33,279 nucleotides of DNA, from the NCBI GenBank assembly GCA_032718475.1, contig JAUCBJ010001557.1, positions 1 to 33,279 of the forward strand, read 5' to 3'. Position 1 is the stretch's first letter, and the number at the start of each line of letters is the position of its first letter. Below the pieces are notes generated by a model. That model saw only the letters and a program-made list of their open reading frames with translations. It was not told the origin of the DNA and searched no databases. The translations under genes were made by a program, and so were the position numbers. This document shows, in pieces, positions 8,241 to 17,945 of this stretch. The DNA comes from Nemertoderma westbladi. Its lineage: Eukaryota; Xenacoelomorpha; Nemertodermatida; Nemertodermatidae.

Positions 8241-10072
8241 ACAGGCAGTACTCTGCTAATCTACAGGAGCTAATAAACCAACAGGTTGATGCCATCAATG
8301 ATGCTGACGACAGCAGGCAATCATCCCAGGCATGGAAATCGATCAATCTGCTTACTGGGCGGAAAAGCCAACCAACCACCAAGGTTAAGGCTGAATCACC
8401 AGCCGATCGCCTCAATGGTTGGAAAGCCCACTTTGAAAAGCTCCTCAATAATGACAGGGTATTGCCTGATAACTTTATAGAAGTAAAAGTGTCTGAGTCT
8501 GTACTCCCAGATATTCCCATTGGCGATATCTCCTTTGCAGAAGTGAAGGCTGCTGCAAAGAGCATTAAGACCAATCGTGCCAGTGGAGTAGATGGTGTTC
8601 CCCCTGAGGTCTTTAAAATACCTGAGTGTTTAAAGCTCATCTATCCCATCATAGTAGACATGTACCGAACAAAAATAGTCCCACAAGAAATGAAAACAAA
8701 TAAGTTGGTGCCAGTTCCCAAGAAGGGCAACCTAACACTCTATGGTTCTTTTCGGGGAATCTCATTGATCTCGATTGCTGCAAAGCTATACAATGGGATT
8801 CTATTAAATCGCATCAGGGATCCCATTGAGAGACTGCTCCGTGGAAATCAGAATGGGTTCCGTAAAGGTCGTGGGACCATGGAGCCCATTTTGGCACTTA
8901 GAAGGATAATTGAAGAGTTATCAAAAAAGAAAGACAGGCATCTGGCTGTTATCTTTGTTGACTTCTTCAAGGCCTTTGATTCAGTCTCTCGCTCACGTAT
9001 GTTCAGCATACTTTCATTATATGGGATTCCTGATGAAATTATTGCAGCAATCAGATCAGTATACGATGGTTCGACAACATTTGTGTCTACTGTTGATGGT
9101 GACACAGAACCATTTGAAGTGTTATGGGGCGTCCTCCAAGGAGACACACTTGCACCATTCTTGTTCATTATTGTGGTTGACTATGTTCTACGCATGTCCT
9201 TAGATCATTATAATGATGATGGGGTGATGATAACTCCACCTACTGGCTCCAGAAGTCGAGGAAATCCTGCCAAGTACCTAACTGATCTAGACTTTGCTGA
9301 TGACTTAGGAGTACTCTCAGAATCATTAGAGGGAGCCCAACAGCTCCTCAGCTCATTAGAACATGCTGCTTCTAGTGTTGGTCTTTTTATTAACTCCAGA
9401 AAGACCAAAATTCTGACAGTTAACTTTGAAAGTCCTCAGCAAGTCTCTGATCGCATGAGCATAAGCTCAAAGGATGGTATGCTTGAGCATGTGGGCGACT
9501 TCTGTTACCTGGGATCATGGATCCGGAAGTCAGGTGAGGACCTTCGAATACGTAAGGGAAAGGCCTGGGCAGCCTTGAATAGGCTTTCCAGGATTTGGAA
9601 GTCACCGAGAATTAATCGGAAACTTAAGGTCCGATTATTTAGAGCAGCAGTAGTTCCAGTACTCCTTTATGGGAGTCCATGCTGTGCTTTAACTGCTGAG
9701 GACACCAAATCTCTGGATGGCACATTCACAAGAATGCTACGCCGGGTTCATTGTGTCAAGTACAATGCACACATCTCCAATCAGACACTATATAACATTG
9801 GAGGTGTCTCATTGGTTCACCCAAGCTTGACACTAGAACAAAATCGCCTCCGCTTTGCAGGACATTGCTTTCGCCTTGAGGACCAGCCAGTGCATAATCT
9901 TGTACTTTGGCAGCCTCATGGAGTGAATAAGCATGGTGGACAGCCCATGACTTTCTTGAGACGCATCTTAAAGGACACTGGCCTTAAAGATGCGGATGAT
10001 CTAGTAAATGTCATGGGTGATAGGGAGTTGTGGCGGTGCAATTTTGTTGACAAGCCGGCACAGCATTCTTAA
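8123..10072 (+). CDS. LINE ORF, 3' part: reverse transcriptase
   Basis: Continues the endonuclease frame after the indel at about 8112-8119 and is open for about 650 codons to TAA at 10070-10072. It opens with WTDNKIQKC and a basic linker, then shows the RT motifs: VPVPKKGNLT and FRGISLISIAAKLYN (RT-1/2), FVDFFKAFDSV (motif A Asp), GVLQGDTLAPFLF (motif B) and LDFADDLGVLSE (catalytic FADD). A thumb and C-terminal region follow (YLGSWIRKSG, LFRAAVVPVLLYG, LRFAGHCFRLED). No RNase H is present. No ATG opens this segment, which supports a single frameshifted ORF rather than two genes. It synthesises cDNA at the nicked target. Confidence 0.92.
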   Translation, partial: WTDNKIQKCRNDLHKAQKESRLKQTTAANNAVKAAYRSLNRQYSANLQELINQQVDAINDADDSRQSSQAWKSINLLTGRKSQPTTKVKAESPADRLNGWKAHFEKLLNNDRVLPDNFIEVKVSESVLPDIPIGDISFAEVKAAAKSIKTNRASGVDGVPPEVFKIPECLKLIYPIIVDMYRTKIVPQEMKTNKLVPVPKKGNLTLYGSFRGISLISIAAKLYNGILLNRIRDPIERLLRGNQNGFRKGRGTMEPILALRRIIEELSKKKDRHLAVIFVDFFKAFDSVSRSRMFSILSLYGIPDEIIAAIRSVYDGSTTFVSTVDGDTEPFEVLWGVLQGDTLAPFLFIIVVDYVLRMSLDHYNDDGVMITPPTGSRSRGNPAKYLTDLDFADDLGVLSESLEGAQQLLSSLEHAASSVGLFINSRKTKILTVNFESPQQVSDRMSISSKDGMLEHVGDFCYLGSWIRKSGEDLRIRKGKAWAALNRLSRIWKSPRINRKLKVRLFRAAVVPVLLYGSPCCALTAEDTKSLDGTFTRMLRRVHCVKYNAHISNQTLYNIGGVSLVHPSLTLEQNRLRFAGHCFRLEDQPVHNLVLWQPHGVNKHGGQPMTFLRRILKDTGLKDADDLVNVMGDRELWRCNFVDKPAQHS

Positions 10073-10109
10073 AAATGCAGCTGCAATGCAGCATGCCGAT
10101 CCTAGTAGT

Positions 10110-10124
10110 AGTACATTGGGGAGC
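10110..10124 (+). repeat. Right target-site duplication of the LINE
   Basis: Perfect copy of agtacattggggagc at 6331-6345, directly after the TAG-rich LINE tail. Confidence 0.9.
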
Positions 10125-10200
10125 ACAAGAGCGCATCTATTGGATATTAAGGCCGCCCTGTAGTGTAGGGCTAAATGTAATATATGTCAATGATATAACC

Positions 10201-10575
10201 ATTAATTAATTAAATGCTTGAGTTAATACAATTATTTTATTCTTTAATTGTCAAGCTGAAGTAAAAAACCTTACCGGTAGGTATGCCAGTACAGTACGAT
10301 ACAAATACTAAAATAAAAAAGCAACTGACCATTAGACGTTGCATGCAATCAGTAATCAGCTGACGGCTGTCAGCTGATCAGTAGGTTTCGCCCCAATGGG
10401 GGCTTTCTCAAGTAGCTAGTGCTAGAAAGGAGACAATAGATAGAAGTTCATTACTGATTGCATGCAACGTCTAATGGTCAGTTGCTTTTTTATTTTAGTA
10501 TTTGTATCGTACTGTACTGGCATACCTACCGGTAAGGTTTTTTACTTCAGCTTGACAATTAAAGAATAAAATAAT
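10201..10575. mobile_element. Fold-back (MITE-like) element with perfect 126-bp arms
   Basis: 10231-10356 is the exact reverse complement of 10450-10575 by eye over all 126 bases; the 93-bp spacer carries a further small hairpin cagctgacggctgtcagctg (10357-10376) and ccccaatgggg (10391-10401). The 12-mer aatgatataacc occurs at 10189-10200 and 10573-10584 and may be the target duplication, in which case 10201-10230 is an unpaired left end. There is no ORF. Perfect arms imply recent insertion or ongoing arm homogenisation. It sits in solo LTR A. Confidence 0.88.
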
Positions 10576-10888
10576 GATATAACCGTTGTGATTACTGATT
10601 ATTAGTTAGTTGGTTCTCCTTATAGTTGTGGAACCGGAATAGTTTTGACCATCGTCACTAACTGCTGTATTGCATGTTCTTATATTCAGACTATGCTATT
10701 ATAGATTACTGCTATTACTGCATTATTAACATTTAGTTATTCAGTAACTCAGTTATTTCCAACGGCCTTCGGCCTATTAAGTACAGATCGACAGCTCAAC
10801 AGCTCAGGGACGCGGCGACAAGTCGCGTACAACTCACACACCGGTCGGGAGCTGATACTGCCAACTCCGTCAGCCCCGTCACAGGCTG

Positions 10889-11229
10889 AGTATTTAATCG
10901 TGATTCTTTAGAATAATTAGCTAAATAATTTCGTTAACATTGTAAAATAATATTTCAGTATCAATACTATCGCCATAAGGTAACTTTTAATATAATAACA
11001 AATTGGGTCTCCTCCATGCCTAAAATATATTTATTTTAAAACATCAATTTTCAATCCTCTGCACGCCTTTGGGTTGGGGTGCAGTTTAAGAGGGGGGTTG
11101 AAGGGGGGAACTTCCCCTCTTCTTTGTTTTATTGGCGGTTTTGTTAAATTTCTGTCAATTTCTAAATTCTTTCAAATGTATGTCAATTTCACTCAATTTC
11201 AATTTATGTCTCATAGCTTAGGCTCGTGC
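10889..11229. other. Intergenic stretch
   Basis: No supported gene. A G-run-rich segment (gaggggggttgaaggggg, near 11090) and a motif gctgcgcgaagg at 11228-11239 that recurs inverted near 14053 are the only notable items. A 62-codon plus-strand frame at 11074-11262 looks fortuitous. Confidence 0.5.
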
Positions 11230-11249
11230 TGCGCGAAGGTCCACGAACG

Positions 11250-12050
11250 TGTTATATTGTGACGCAGAAGTTCAGGTACTCTCACCAGATGGTGAAACTG
11301 AGTTCTTCTCAATCCTGGCTGGCGTACTGCAAGGTGACACATTGGTGCCATTACTATTTGTAATTGTATTTGATTACTCATTGAACAACCACAACTGAAG
11401 AAAATGTTGGGTTAATACTACACAAGAACAACGGAAGCAGCAGATATCCCGCGCTTACAGTCACAGACACCGACTTTGCAGATGACATCGCCCTGCTTTA
11501 TGTTAATCTAGCAACTGCACAACTTCTACTGAACAAGGTCAAATGTATTGATAATGAGATTGGATTGCATGTAAATGACCCCAAAACCGAATGCATGACT
11601 TTCAAATTTAATGGAAGACTGACAACCATCGATAATAATCAACTAAGGAACGTTGACGACTTCCACCACCTTTGGGGTGATGGATAAAGATCAACAGTAC
11701 GCCGTATATGTTGGAAAGCAATTGCATGGGTAGCTTTATCAAGTATGGATACCATCTGTAAAGGAGACCTCGTCCTGCACCTGACGACCAACTAGTTTCG
11801 AGTCACAGTAGTGGGTAGTGTACTTTTATACGGTGGTGAGACCTGGACACTGACGAAATAATTTAGAGAACAATGAATGATGGTTGTTTCATACAGTAGA
11901 AGACAACTAAGGACAGCATTAAAAAAAATTGCTGGAGACAACACATGACAAACGCCGAGCTCTATGGTACAATCCACCTTTATCAACTACTCTACGTGAA
12001 GGCAAACTACGATTCAATGGGAAATGCTGGAGAAGCCAATACGAGGTCAT
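11250..12050 (+). pseudogene. Decayed LINE reverse-transcriptase remnant
   Basis: Translation across several frames shows LAGVLQGDTLVPLLF (motif B), then FADDIALLYV (motif C) near 11475-11505, VNDPKTECMTF and a VGSVLLYGGETWTL segment near 11810-11850, in the correct RT order. Stops and indels are frequent, so it is inactive. It is a cousin of the LINE at 6346-10109 but clearly a different family. The downstream part (ctacgattcaatgggaaatgctgg) corresponds to the LRFxGHC segment. Confidence 0.85.
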
Positions 12051-12222
12051 TCCAGATCTAAATTGTTCTGGCAACCAAAATAAGGTACCTGGTACGCGTC
12101 CCAGCTGAAGACCAGCTATGATATATATAGTCCAAACTGAAAAGGGATAGGACTGTTAGCGGATCCAATCTGCTGCCCACCCTGTGAGAAATGGGGAATC
12201 GTGATTTACAAATTACGATTAA

Positions 12223-12255
12223 GTATGCAATATTATCCAACATAATATTGCATAC
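12223..12255 (+). other. Hairpin in solo LTR B
   Basis: gtatgcaatattat (12223-12236) pairs perfectly with ataatattgcatac (12242-12255) around a 5-nt loop, 69 nt into the LTR. Same location as the hairpins of LTR A and the 3' LTR, different sequence. Confidence 0.9.
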
Positions 12256-12448
12256 CAGAAGGGAACAGGGCAATATAGTGCCAGTTGGAGATAGATACCA
12301 ATATATATCAGGGGGAAGCCAGCATAGAGCCAGGGGAGATAGGTAGTGGCCAGAGGATAAACCAGCCAATGGTGGGGTGGCACACCATCAATTAGCGCGC
12401 ATCTATTGGTAGGTCGAGTAGGTAGACATGTAACCTTCTAAGCAATAA

Positions 12449-12456
12449 GTATAAAA
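12449..12456 (+). promoter_or_regulatory. TATA box of solo LTR B
   Basis: gtataaaacc lies about 80 bp downstream of the AGCCAAT box at 12364-12370, within the LTR. It is the cleanest TATA in the LTRs of this window. Confidence 0.6.
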
Positions 12457-12765
12457 CCGTGACTCGATTTTAATTATATTCAGTTGGCTATTAATTCTCT
12501 ATTCTTCTATTAAAGTGTAGAAGTCAAACGGTTTAAACCGTCGTCATTACTGCCATAATTGTGCTATACTGATTGTGCTGTATTATACTGGTACTTATAT
12601 ATCAGACATCATTAATAACAACAAAACAAACTCGATCTTTGTTATACCGCCCTACGGCCTTACAGTTTCTTAAACCACACTGTGTGGACGCGGCGACGCG
12701 TATTACCACACGACACAAACACCAGCCGGGATCATGTTTGCCAACTCGGATCCCATCACAAAGAC

Positions 12766-14300
12766 CTAATTTCTACTGTCGAGCTCTCCCGACCTAATAG
12801 TAATATATCTTTCCATGATTCGCTCACATTGCTTTCTTGCCTTCATCAATTCAGCTTTATGAGTTTTACTTTCACTCTCACGCCTTCGCAGTGGATACAC
12901 TCCTTCTGGGCCTTTTTGCTTTCTGTCGCCTCTACTTTGTCATCTGGACGCATTAAATTCCATAATAACAATCAAACAACGCAAATAACAGCTGATTACT
13001 TCCAAAATTACAATCAGTAACCTGTTTCTATTGTTGACTTTTAGTTTATTGCTTTAATGTGCCAATGACACTTTAACATTGAGACAAAATATTTTCGCCG
13101 AGATGGGATTTGCATCAAGTTTCCTTCACCCTAGCTTTAATTTTATTACTGGAAACTATAAAGCGAGACCCGAATTCATCAGAATGGAAACGTATTTTAA
13201 CAAACAAAATATACATGTGGTCTACAAAAACATGTCACGGGTTCACCACAAATTATGTACCAACACTAAACCATTTCAACACACAACATCCTATCGCATC
13301 ATCCACTTTTGCCTCTCTGACTACTCCAACCGCTAACACATTCTAACTAAGCAGTAATACTACTAAACTAACTAACCTGCTCCAATTTGGTTGATCAATT
13401 ATTATTGATCATTTTAAATGTAGTCCTATTGTTCTGATAGGTGGTGGGAAGTTGGTGCAGTTTTATATTTGTTTGATTAATTAATTTTTATAATATACTG
13501 ATTGATTATTATGAAATAAAAAAATTATTATTGATCATAAACCACCCAATTTCGAATATCAAGCAACAAGCAACATGTACCATAACTTATTTGTAATGAG
13601 ATGTAATAATTAGGAATATTGTATTATCTAAGAATTGTTCTCCTTGTACAATGTAAAATCCCATTCACGTTACGATTGCTAATCTAATAAATATGAGATC
13701 ACAGATTGCCTTGAAGGTTCCTAACAATAGAAGCAAGGAAATGAGTTACATAAGCCCAGCATGAGTAACATCCGTTTGAGTGGTTGTCAATTAAACAGCT
13801 GGTATCTATGGGAGGGAAGATAATACTTGATATAATAACAAAGGGTGATTCAAAGCAAACAGTCGGCCGAAGTCGGAGGCGACCTGAAGAGGCTCCTCTT
13901 TCGATAGCTGCTACCCGAGGGTAGGGGTGGGCGCTACTCCTATCCCAAGATTTTCCCCAAGGTTTTATAAGGGTGATTATTTGTATGAAATTTAATTGAA
14001 AGTTAAATTAATTGACTTCTGTATAATAATAAAATGATACACGGAGTGGGGCCTTCGCGCAGCACGTGACATAAACTTATGTTAAGAACCAACCCGAAAG
14101 GATTATAAGCAATAGCATCCCCTAATCACTTTAGCTTAGCACCTAGTCAGACTGGGTTACTTCAGTCGATTTAAGCTACCTAACAAAAACTCAGTCTGAA
14201 GTCTCTATATGTGCCAAGTTTCAATCAGGAAGGAAGGATATTAAGGCAATAATAAGAAATGGTTTTCACTTTAGACATTTATAAAATGTTTTTATTTCTT
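12766..14300. other. Intergenic stretch without recognised genes
   Basis: Short open frames (up to 112 codons at 12682-13020) overlap one another in different frames, lack any family resemblance and are judged fortuitous. Small local structures include the hairpin tgatcaattattattgatca (13392-13411) and a segment ccttcgcgcagcacg (14053-14067) that recurs inverted at 11225-11239. Confidence 0.5.
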
Positions 14301-14332
14301 ATTTCAGCCCACTAGCGGTAGACTGGGGAACT
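14265..14332 (+). repeat. SINE 3' fragment
   Basis: Contains aatggttttcacttta and the core agcccactagcggtagactg followed by gggaact (14306-14332), matching the end of the SINE at 3230-3281. The tRNA-like head is missing. Confidence 0.75.
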
Positions 14333-14449
14333 GACAACGCATTACCTTCCCCATGACCTACTAAAGATAATTATCTTTGGTAGCTCATGCTGTCCCACAC
14401 AAAAAAAAACAGCTTCTGGATGATGGTCTATTGTCTAGCACGCATATCT

Positions 14450-14535
14450 GCGTTTTCAGTTTTCACGGAAAACAAATTACAAAATGAGAGAAGGTTTCAA
14501 TTTCAAACGGTTCGCCCCATAGCGGCAAACTTTAG
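14450..14535 (+). repeat. Second SINE 3' fragment
   Basis: ttttcacggaaaacaaatta and cgccccatagcggcaaactt (14513-14532) form a more diverged copy of the same SINE end, only about 180 bp from the previous one. Confidence 0.6.
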
Positions 14536-14567
14536 AAGTGTAATGGAGCAGCGTCGCAATCCGTTTC

Positions 14568-15285
14568 TTAGTACATTATATGGTTATACATCAGTTGTGT
14601 AAGATCTCCCATTCTAGCATTTGGGTCACCCATTATTATATATCGCATCCCAGACAGACCACCCATTATTACAAAGGATTGTATTTCAGCTAATAAGCGG
14701 AGTGATGCATATGGGGAGCTTGATGGAGGTTCGTAAATACTACAGAAACAGATTCCATGGAACATCAGAAGCTGTATAAAGCACCAGTCTTTACCCTTAT
14801 TGACGGTGATGTCAGCAGTGTACATAGCATGAGATACAAAGATGGTGGTACCCCCCCCCCCCCCTCCCTCCCTCCCTTCCCACCCCTGTGGCTATCATCT
14901 CCCAATGTGCTACGAAACACATGGAAACCAGGTATGTTTTAACTCTTGGGTAAATATTATATCATATGTACTGAACAAAATTTGAAGAGTAAAAGAGTAA
15001 CACTTATTGCTAATGCCGCTAATATTCCATGATAATACAGTAGTTTTACTAAAATACGAATGCGAAAATGCTAATTTAAAAAACCGACTTGAATGCATCC
15101 CGATGATTGACCCCATCAACAGTGACTAAGCGTTTTCTATAATTGAAAACGACGCCTCGACCAATATTCTCAGGTTTATCTTTCTCTGATTTCACAACAT
15201 CGTATAGGCATTTAATTTCCTTTCTAATGCCAGGGTGAATGTCCTTCTTAATGTAAAAAAAAAACTGAGAAGAACTGGGCGACAA
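14568..15285 (-). pseudogene. Minus-strand LINE endonuclease fragment
   Basis: Reading on the minus strand from 15285 to 14568, three overlapping frames give pieces of an APE-type endonuclease in order: VLSWNISGISNK and DIIFTQELKHTW (N-terminal strand and Glu region), then FCSIYEPPSSSPYASL and YIIMGDPNARMGDL, equivalent to the GDFNAR motif with Phe replaced by Pro. The frames are separated by indels and by a low-complexity C-run and CCCT repeat at 14851-14885. Upstream (15285-15120) is an unclassified basic segment. No RT part is present. It is a different family from the LINE at 6346-10109. Confidence 0.75.
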
Positions 15286-15485
15286 CTAACACGTTTCGAA
15301 TCATATAGCATCAGGATGCCCAATTGCATTAGTACCGCCTTAACCATTCGGAAAAGGCAACGAATGGAATCGAAGAAAGTAGGTTTGTTTAGTATGTTCG
15401 CGTGGGGTTTGTTTACATTTGGATGGCTAGATCGTCTTTATGACCTTTCAAACATGAGAATGTAAAAAAACCCGATCTAAAAAAA

Positions 15486-16058
15486 TGCGTATTCAATTCC
15501 GCCTCACCAACCCCCACAAAGTGGGAAAGCAGGGCCTTTAAGCAATATTGGGAGCACGAGGTTGATCACCAATCAAAAATCGTGTCACCCCAATAAACGG
15601 GGCGACAAACCCCAAAGGGAACACACAGCGGGGGTCAGAGGTTACACCTCCGGGAGGGAGAGAGTAATAGCAGCAGGGGGAAACACTCCCAGAGAGATGG
15701 GAGGGCGAGAAGTGAGTTATTAGCCAATGGGGGGAAGGCATCCACTGAGTAACGTAATACGGCCAACCAGTGCAATATATATTACCATTTATTGTATTAT
15801 TCATTCACTTTTAGTGAGTCAGTTAGTTAGGGCAGTACCGGAACTCTTATCACCGTCTCCGTCTACTGCCACCACCATCATTCAGTGTATTACCGGTACT
15901 TTTCATTCACTTTATTCAACTGTGCTTATATGCTATCTTATATATATCAACAATAGTCAGAGTTATTCAACAACTCCAGAACTCTTTTTCATACACACAC
16001 ACGGCGGGGACGCGTAGATAAGACACCGGATAAATCGGGATTCTCGGATCCCGTCACA
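15486..16058 (+). repeat. 5' LTR of the BEL/Pao element
   Basis: About 573 bp from tgcgtattcaattccgcctc to ggatcccgtcaca, alignable throughout with 28452-29016. Contains AGCCAAT at 15722-15728, a TATA-like caatatatatta near 15773 and the conserved ggcggggacgcgtagataag near the end. The first four or so bases do not match the 3' LTR start TGTTAG. The internal hairpin near 15555-15584 has decayed. Confidence 0.9.
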
Positions 16059-16091
16059 GTGATAAGAACCCAAACTGCCTGAGACTGTGAC
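16053..16091 (+). promoter_or_regulatory. Stem spanning LTR end and leader (primer-binding region)
   Basis: gtcacagt (16053-16060) pairs with actgtgac (16084-16091), bridging the LTR/leader junction. The enclosed 23 nt (gataagaacccaaactgcct and three more) should hold the primer-binding site, but there is no TGG start complementary to a tRNA CCA end, so the primer is not identifiable. Confidence 0.4.
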
Positions 16092-16118
16092 AACCAGCCA
16101 CCGACTAAAGAGACAACC

Positions 16119-17534
16119 ATGAGTCGAGAAGGAGAGACGACACCACCGCGGACCCCGGACGATGATAAAGACCTAACGATCCACGAGGCCGCGACGCGAC
16201 GGTACCGACCCACGATGCCGGATCTGTCGACCATAGGCGATCCGGCAATCCAAACAGAGGGGGGCCGTCTACAACGAGAGGACGAGTTGGGAGAGGAGAG
16301 AGACGAGTCGACACAGAGCGGCGGTCGACGTGCCGATGTCGCCGGCCAGCCACAGGCCGAGGGTGACGGACGGCCCACCGGAACGATGACAGTGGGGCCG
16401 CCGGTACGACGCCAGACACGGAGGTATAGAGGAGACGTCAGCGACGAGGACGTCGGGGTCAGCAACCAGCTCCGACGAGCCTACGCCGCGACCCGGAAGC
16501 AGCTAAGAGAAGCCAAAGGAGGGGCCAAGATAGACGAGGTGAAGTTAAAGAAGCGGCTAGGTGAGTCGAACAAACATTTTGATTACTTAGTGCGCTTTGG
16601 GCAGGGAGAACTAGCCGATGAGAGAGCGAGAGGGGTTGCCAGCGAACTGTTTGAACTATGGGAATGCAGGGGTATGGAACCTAGCGTAGTGTACATAGGG
16701 CCATACTTAGTCGATGCCCGGGGAATAAAATTAGTGGGTTGGAGGGGACTGCAGGAGGGCGAATCCGAGGTTAACCCTGAGGATTCGGTCTCGTCGGTCG
16801 GAGAAAATTCCGGGAGGCGGGGGAAAGTTGGTAGGACGGGAAGGCGGAGGGAGTCCGTCGTAACCGATAAGTCTGCTACATCCTCCGCATAAGAAAGACG
16901 GGTGATGGCAATAGATCTGGCGTGCCAACTCGACCTGGCGGCGCTAGACCAGAGAGAATTAGAGAGACAGTTAGAGGAAGAGAGTGCGTTGATAGAGAAG
17001 GAGAAAGAACTGGTTAGAGAGAACAAAGAAAGGGCCGAGAGGGTCGCGAGAAACTTTACGGAGTATGAGGAGATAGAAACGAGGGAAAGAAAGGAGCGAG
17101 AAGAGCGTGAGGCAAGAGGAGAAGAGCGTGAGGCAAGAGAAAAGAGTGAACGTAAAGAGCGCGAGGCGGCGAGAGAAGAGAGTGAGCGAAAAGAGCGTGG
17201 GGCGAGACGGCTTGGGAGGATTGCGAGAGAGGCAGAGTTAGCCGATCAGAGTTCACGAGAGGATGGAGAGAGAGAGAGAGAAAGAAAACGTGTGTGGGAT
17301 GGTATGCATGCCCGGTTGAAGGGGCTTATGCAATATCAAGCCAAACAGAGGCGCAGACTGGAACTGGCGCAGATGGGGCTGTCAGAGAGCGAGGCTGGCT
17401 CGAGTATTTACGAGGAGCCGGAAGTTAGGGAAACGTTTATTAATGCCCCACTTACATGGACCGCACGACAGACCCAGGACTGGTGTGACCGTGCGGGGGG
17501 GGGGGGGGGGGGTAAGGTAATAATAATACAGTAG
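16119..17534 (+). pseudogene. Gag N-terminal part, interrupted by TAA
   Basis: ATG at 16119, in a favourable context (acaaccatgag), 60 nt after the 5' LTR. The frame is open to TAA at 16890-16892 and then continues in the same frame to 17534. The first 257 residues are Arg/Glu-rich and contain a globular-looking segment ELFELWECRGMEPSVVYIGP. The second part is a long charged coiled coil with repeats of EREAR and SERKEREAAREE (about residues 320-400). It ends in a run of Gly codons (poly-G about 17493-17512), after which the frame is wrong. The TAA is best read as a nonsense mutation. I do not recognise a named domain here. Confidence 0.7.
17493..17512 (+). repeat. Poly-G tract 1 in gag
   Basis: An uninterrupted run of about 20 G. 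The open gag frame is 0 before and 2 after it, so its length sets the frame. Confidence 0.9.
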
Positions 17535-17945
17535 AGGACGTTAATATTAATAGTACCGTAGTGGATAACTCTAACCAAACCTTCATTGCAGGAAATAATA
17601 TTTTGCCCGACAGTAGTAATTTAAATCCAAACGATTCTAATGTAAATGTAGGAAATAATTCAAATAATGTAGATTCGAATTTACAAAATAATCCAAATAA
17701 TTTAGATAATAATCTAAACCCGAATATACAAAATAATTCAAATAATATAATTACGCAAAATAATTCAAATAATATAATTACGCAAAATAATTTAAATAAT
17801 CTTATTTCGAACGAACAAAATAACCCTGTTTCTAATTTAGGCGTGCAAAATAATTTAATTGATTTAGAGGACTTGATTGATTTAACAGGTAATGTTGGTA
17901 ATGGTGCTATTAATGTGAACGTGGCGGACGTGCATAGCCCGGCAA

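Larger units (their letters stand above)
6346..10109 (+). mobile_element. Near-intact non-LTR retrotransposon (LINE), 3.76 kb
   Basis: Bounded by a perfect 15-bp target duplication inside solo LTR A. It has a ~430-bp 5' leader with its own internal repeats (two related ggtatatggcctgaccaggc-like blocks near 6548 and 6660), one long ORF encoding an APE-type endonuclease and a reverse transcriptase with no RNase H, and a short 3' end atgcagcatgccgatcctag rich in TAG triplets, without poly-A. Architecture and tail suggest the RTE/CR1-like range of LINEs; I cannot fix the clade by eye. Only one frameshift breaks the ORF. Confidence 0.92.
6087..10883 (+). mobile_element. Solo LTR A (BEL/Pao-related), split by LINE and fold-back insertions
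   Basis: Starts tgtaagcggattcaattcc and ends cagccccgtcaca, the same termini as the BEL/Pao LTRs at 28452-29016. It is flanked by a perfect 5-bp duplication ggctg (6082-6086 and 10884-10888). Removing the LINE with one target copy (3779 bp) and the fold-back (about 384 bp) leaves about 630 bp, close to the 565-607 bp of the other LTRs. AGCCAAT lies at 6312-6318 and the conserved ggacgcggcg segment near 10819. No internal retrotransposon sequence remains, so this is a recombination-derived solo LTR. Confidence 0.85.
12154..12760 (+). mobile_element. Solo LTR B (BEL/Pao-related)
   Basis: Begins tgttagcggatccaatctgc and ends actcggatcccatcaca, matching the ends of the BEL/Pao LTRs. Flanks aggac (12149-12153) and aagac (12761-12765) form a 5-bp target duplication with one mismatch. 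It has AGCCAAT at 12364-12370, a TATA box gtataaaa at 12449-12456 and the shared gtggacgcggcgacgcgta segment at about 12683. It also shares gcgcatctattgg with solo LTR A (12400 versus 10131), so A and B are closer to each other than to the 13.5-kb element. The 103-codon minus-strand frame over it is a shadow. Confidence 0.85.

Noticed and set aside
12682-13020. 112-codon plus-strand frame after solo LTR B
   Set aside because: Starts inside the LTR, overlaps other frames of equal length and has no family resemblance.
15989-17026. Several minus-strand frames of 100-158 codons opposite gag
   Set aside because: They mirror Arg/Glu-rich and Ser-coding composition of gag; no independent start, motif or promoter.
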